Shown here: one piece after another, positions 9,033 to 11,279 of the stretch
Position numbering within the stretch: the first letter of the stretch is position 1
Layout of the letters: every line of letters starts with the position of its first letter
NCBI GenBank assembly: GCA_015680635.1
Contig: JAABOA010000732.1
Span: forward strand, 378-11,656
From: Lunasporangiospora selenospora
Taxonomy: Eukaryota > Mortierellomycota > Mortierellomycetes > Mortierellales > Mortierellaceae
Direction of reading: 5' to 3'
Length of the DNA stretch: 11,279 nt
Program-made: the position numbers and the translations under genes
Notes under the pieces: model-generated
The model's input: only the letters and a program-made list of their open reading frames with translations
Told to the model about the DNA's origin: nothing
Databases searched by the model: none

Positions 9033-10796
9033 TTATCCATCGTTTTCGCGTATTCGCTGAAGCTCGTACACCATCACTTTGTATCCAATTGCAATCTCAC
9101 GCTGTCTTGATACTCTCAGACACCTTCGCACCATTGGTATTTCGAGCTGTCGTTGAAGTAACTTGCGCTCGCCTGTCACAAGCACTGCTCGGCCATCCAC
9201 GCGTAACAACCTGACAATCTCTTTCAGCAATCTTGGATACAGTTTACAATTGTGAACGTGCGAATTTTCTCTTTGACCCCATGGAAGATCTATTTCAGTG
9301 GTATGAGAGCGAAAGAAGCGTGTGACCCAAGAATGTTAGTACGACAAGAAGGAAAAGGCACACAAATACGAAAAGAGAGCACCTTTCGTTTTCACTATAC
9401 CACTGATAATTAGATCCACAGAGTCGGATCTTAGAGGTATCACTCTAGCATCTCCTAGCAACAAACTAGCCCGGGAGTGAGAACGCAGTGTCCTTTTCGC
9501 TGTCTGATCCTGCCGTTGTGCCATTGCCTCAGCATTCGTTGCTGCCTTGTCAATATTTTCAGGCACGAGCTCGAGGCCGAGAAAGAGACTCTGTGGATAA
9601 TGGATAGCACCAACGATCGGGAGGGTCCCTACGCCAGCACATGCATCAAGCACAACATCCCCTGGCTGGATATTTGCAAAGGTCAAGAGATTATATGCAA
9701 TTTCAATCTTGAGCGACGTCCTGCCATCGACTGGGCGGTAGCGATGAGGGCAGTTTGAGAATGCCAGTGGAAGTGTTAGAGATATTTGCATTTGCAGAGG
9801 ATTATCCTTGTTTTCTACTTGTAGTTGCCGCGAGTGTTGCTCCTCCTGCGGCTGGTCAAGTCGCGTCTTTTTGCTTGCATGATTCTCGGACTGTGAGCGA
9901 GACTCCACTGGACAATAGTTACTCTTGACGTGGGTACTCCCCTGGGTCTTTTCAATCCACCAACCCATGACCTCGATATCATACACTTTTAGGTCAACCT
10001 TCCACTCTGGAAACACATCCCCAGCCATGCCTCCCAAGGCTGCTGCGACATCCTGCGATCTAATGCCCTTGTGCTGAATGTTGCCTCGATCAAAGGAAGC
10101 CCTGAATCGGATAGGTAATGTGGGAGCTGCTCTCGACGCGCTGCCTGTTCTATAACCAAGTCGCACGGCCAAGGGTTCAGATAATTGCGATCGGGCGCAG
10201 ACCCGACGGAAAATGCTGAGCGCACTGAGCCATTGTCGATCATTAGGACAAGGCTGCATAGTTGTAAGCCGCTGCATCGACTGCTTCGCCAAAGTGCTCT
10301 GATCCAATGTTACAGAAGTGTCACTGGGGCCCTGTCCGGGCTCAGTTAGGAATACATTGTCCTCCTTCGAGTGTTCCTGCAGTTTGTTGTGGGACCCAGC
10401 CATGGAAAAGTTCATTAAATCTTCTGGCTTTGACAGGACCTGCTGAGGGATGCTAAGCTGACCCACACCAATATAAGCATTAAAGATGCTGATGGGCGGA
10501 TCCCGCACTAGGGCTGCTAATTTATCGATGACTTGGTCATTGAGAATGGGTTCGGTTGCTAGATCCGCAATAGTCTCATCAATGTACATTGGAAACCGCA
10601 AATGAATGTAGCCTGATCGGGTAGCATATTCAATGTCTGCAGCCAGAGTGATCAGCGCTCGAGGGAGTCTCTGGACGGCAATGTCCTCAAAGCCGATGGG
10701 TACGGCGAGAAAGAGATCTATGAACGCTGGCATCTGTGGTGGAGGTATTTGCGGTAATGGCGGGATGGGGGGTGCATCTACTCCATGGTGGTCCAT
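9033..10796 (-). CDS. THUMPD3: THUMP-domain tRNA (guanine-N2)-methyltransferase, THUMPD3-like (550 aa, two exons)
   Basis: Exons are 10796-9401 and 9289-9033. The 111-nt intron (GTATAG...ATAG) contains a TACTAAC branch box. The N-terminus (residues 25-75, AVPIGFEDIA then GYIHLRFP) resembles the N-terminal half of the THUMP module in THUMPD3. A THUMP core follows at about 229-280 (IRFRASFDRG, then GWW). The Rossmann methyltransferase has motif I DACAGVG 384-390, the acidic residue E409 in GLELVPEN, GDAR 448-451, and catalytic motif DLPWG 466-470, followed by NCKLYPRLLKEIVRLL and GRAVLVTGE. In known relatives this enzyme makes N2-methylguanosine in tRNA, with Trm112 as activating partner. Linkers near 130-185 and 285-335 are low-complexity and account for the extra length over the human protein. 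The start at 10796 is chosen because the region upstream is T-rich and leader-like; an in-frame ATG at 10934 would add 46 residues, and ATG at residue 22 is also possible. Relatives THUMPD2 and archaeal Trm14 are less likely. Confidence 0.88.
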
Positions 10797-11279
10797 TGGT
10801 CCATCGACGAGGGGTTGCAACAACAAGGTGGCAAGGTGAGGCAAAGTCGAACAACAAAAAGAAAAAAAAACGGCGAAAGGGGAATGGATTTCTCGGGGCG
10901 AGTTTGGTTGGGACTTGGGACATGCTTTTCGCATGGCAACTCTTAAGGGCCTTCGCACGGACAGAGACCAGAAGCAGAGACCAGACGGGGCCGAGTCGTT
11001 GCAAGCAACGCGTGGGCATCCAGCAGACTATCGGCGCCGTGGCCCAGATCCAAATGAAATGATGGACAGAGGGACGAGTGGCTGCGACACGGTTCTAATG
11101 AGAGCACTGCCTCATTTCTATCCTGAGGCAGGGCATCGCAGTAGGACCAGAAAAGATAAAAAAAGTCGCACATGGGCAGAGGGCAATGACCCACAAAAGA
11201 CAAACAAAGCCGTGGTGCGCCGGTGGCAAACGATTGTGTTCGAGAGCCCTGCTCTCGGGAGAGGCACACATAAGACAAC
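10797..11279. promoter_or_regulatory. Upstream region of the methyltransferase gene, to the right window edge
   Basis: No gene is supported here. On the methyltransferase strand there are T-rich tracts (opposite A-runs near 10855-10870 and 11153-11165) that fit a fungal leader or promoter. A minus-strand frame open to the window edge starts only with TTG and encodes a Cys/Leu/Arg-rich stretch without recognisable domains. Two small inverted repeats occur near 11107-11131 and 11241-11257. No TATA box or RNA gene was found. Confidence 0.4.
11107..11131. repeat. 8-bp perfect inverted repeat with 9-nt loop
   Basis: CTGCCTCA (11107-11114) pairs with TGAGGCAG (11124-11131) around a TTTCTATCC loop. 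It lies about 310-335 bp upstream of the chosen methyltransferase start. It could be a dyad binding site or chance; no run of T follows as in an RNA polymerase III terminator, and it does not resemble a tRNA arm set. Confidence 0.5.

Noticed and set aside
10797-10958. 54-residue N-terminal extension of the methyltransferase
   Set aside because: The first codon of this frame is GTG. The in-frame ATG at 10934 would force translation of a T-rich leader (FAVFFSFCC) not typical of the family. Kept only as an alternative start.
10943-11278. Minus-strand frame open to the right edge as another gene
   Set aside because: It starts with TTG, is Cys/Arg-rich without domain features, and lies in what is best read as the methyltransferase promoter.
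1-11279. tRNA, rRNA, transposon, CRISPR or viral elements
   Set aside because: No cloverleaf arms, terminal repeats, transposase motifs or spaced direct repeats were seen on either strand.

Overview
The window reads as nuclear DNA of a filamentous fungus. Genes are interrupted by short introns (71-144 nt) with GT...AG ends, several with CTAAC/CTGAC/TACTAAC-like branch sites. Start codons are preceded by pyrimidine-rich leaders, and the tandem acyl-CoA synthetases end in peroxisomal targeting tripeptides. The intron style, base composition and synthetase family suggest an early-diverging lineage such as Mortierellomycota/Mucoromycota; this is inference and has not been tested by a search. I reconstructed four protein-coding genes from frame-consistent exons.

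Left part (1-4013, minus strand): a large gene of unknown function that runs off the left edge. It has three introns and about 1244 codons in view: a Ser/Arg-rich disordered N-terminus, a helical middle, and a very acidic, Ser/Asp-rich, apparently disordered C-terminal half. That half has a 604-codon uninterrupted frame, several SUMO-interaction-like motifs and a basic nuclear-localisation-like cluster. It is probably a nuclear protein.

Centre (4297-8707, plus strand): two head-to-tail paralogous acyl-CoA synthetases of the 4-coumarate-CoA-ligase/luciferase branch of the ANL (AMP-binding) superfamily, 548 and 551 aa. Each has five exons. The first four are identical in length (719, 40, 70, 492 nt) and all four introns share position and phase, so this is a tandem duplication. 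Both copies keep all the core catalytic motifs and end in PTS1 signals (AKL, ARL), so both should activate carboxylic acids to CoA thioesters in peroxisomes. They differ at positions expected to line the acyl pocket. The first copy and the left gene share a 283-bp divergent intergenic region.

Right part (9033-10796, minus strand): a two-exon THUMP-domain/Rossmann methyltransferase, most like THUMPD3, the tRNA (guanine-N2) methyltransferase. Its catalytic motif is split by an intron. It converges on the second synthetase. The remaining 483 bp at the right edge is its upstream region and holds only small inverted repeats. No RNA gene, transposon, CRISPR array or viral sequence was seen.
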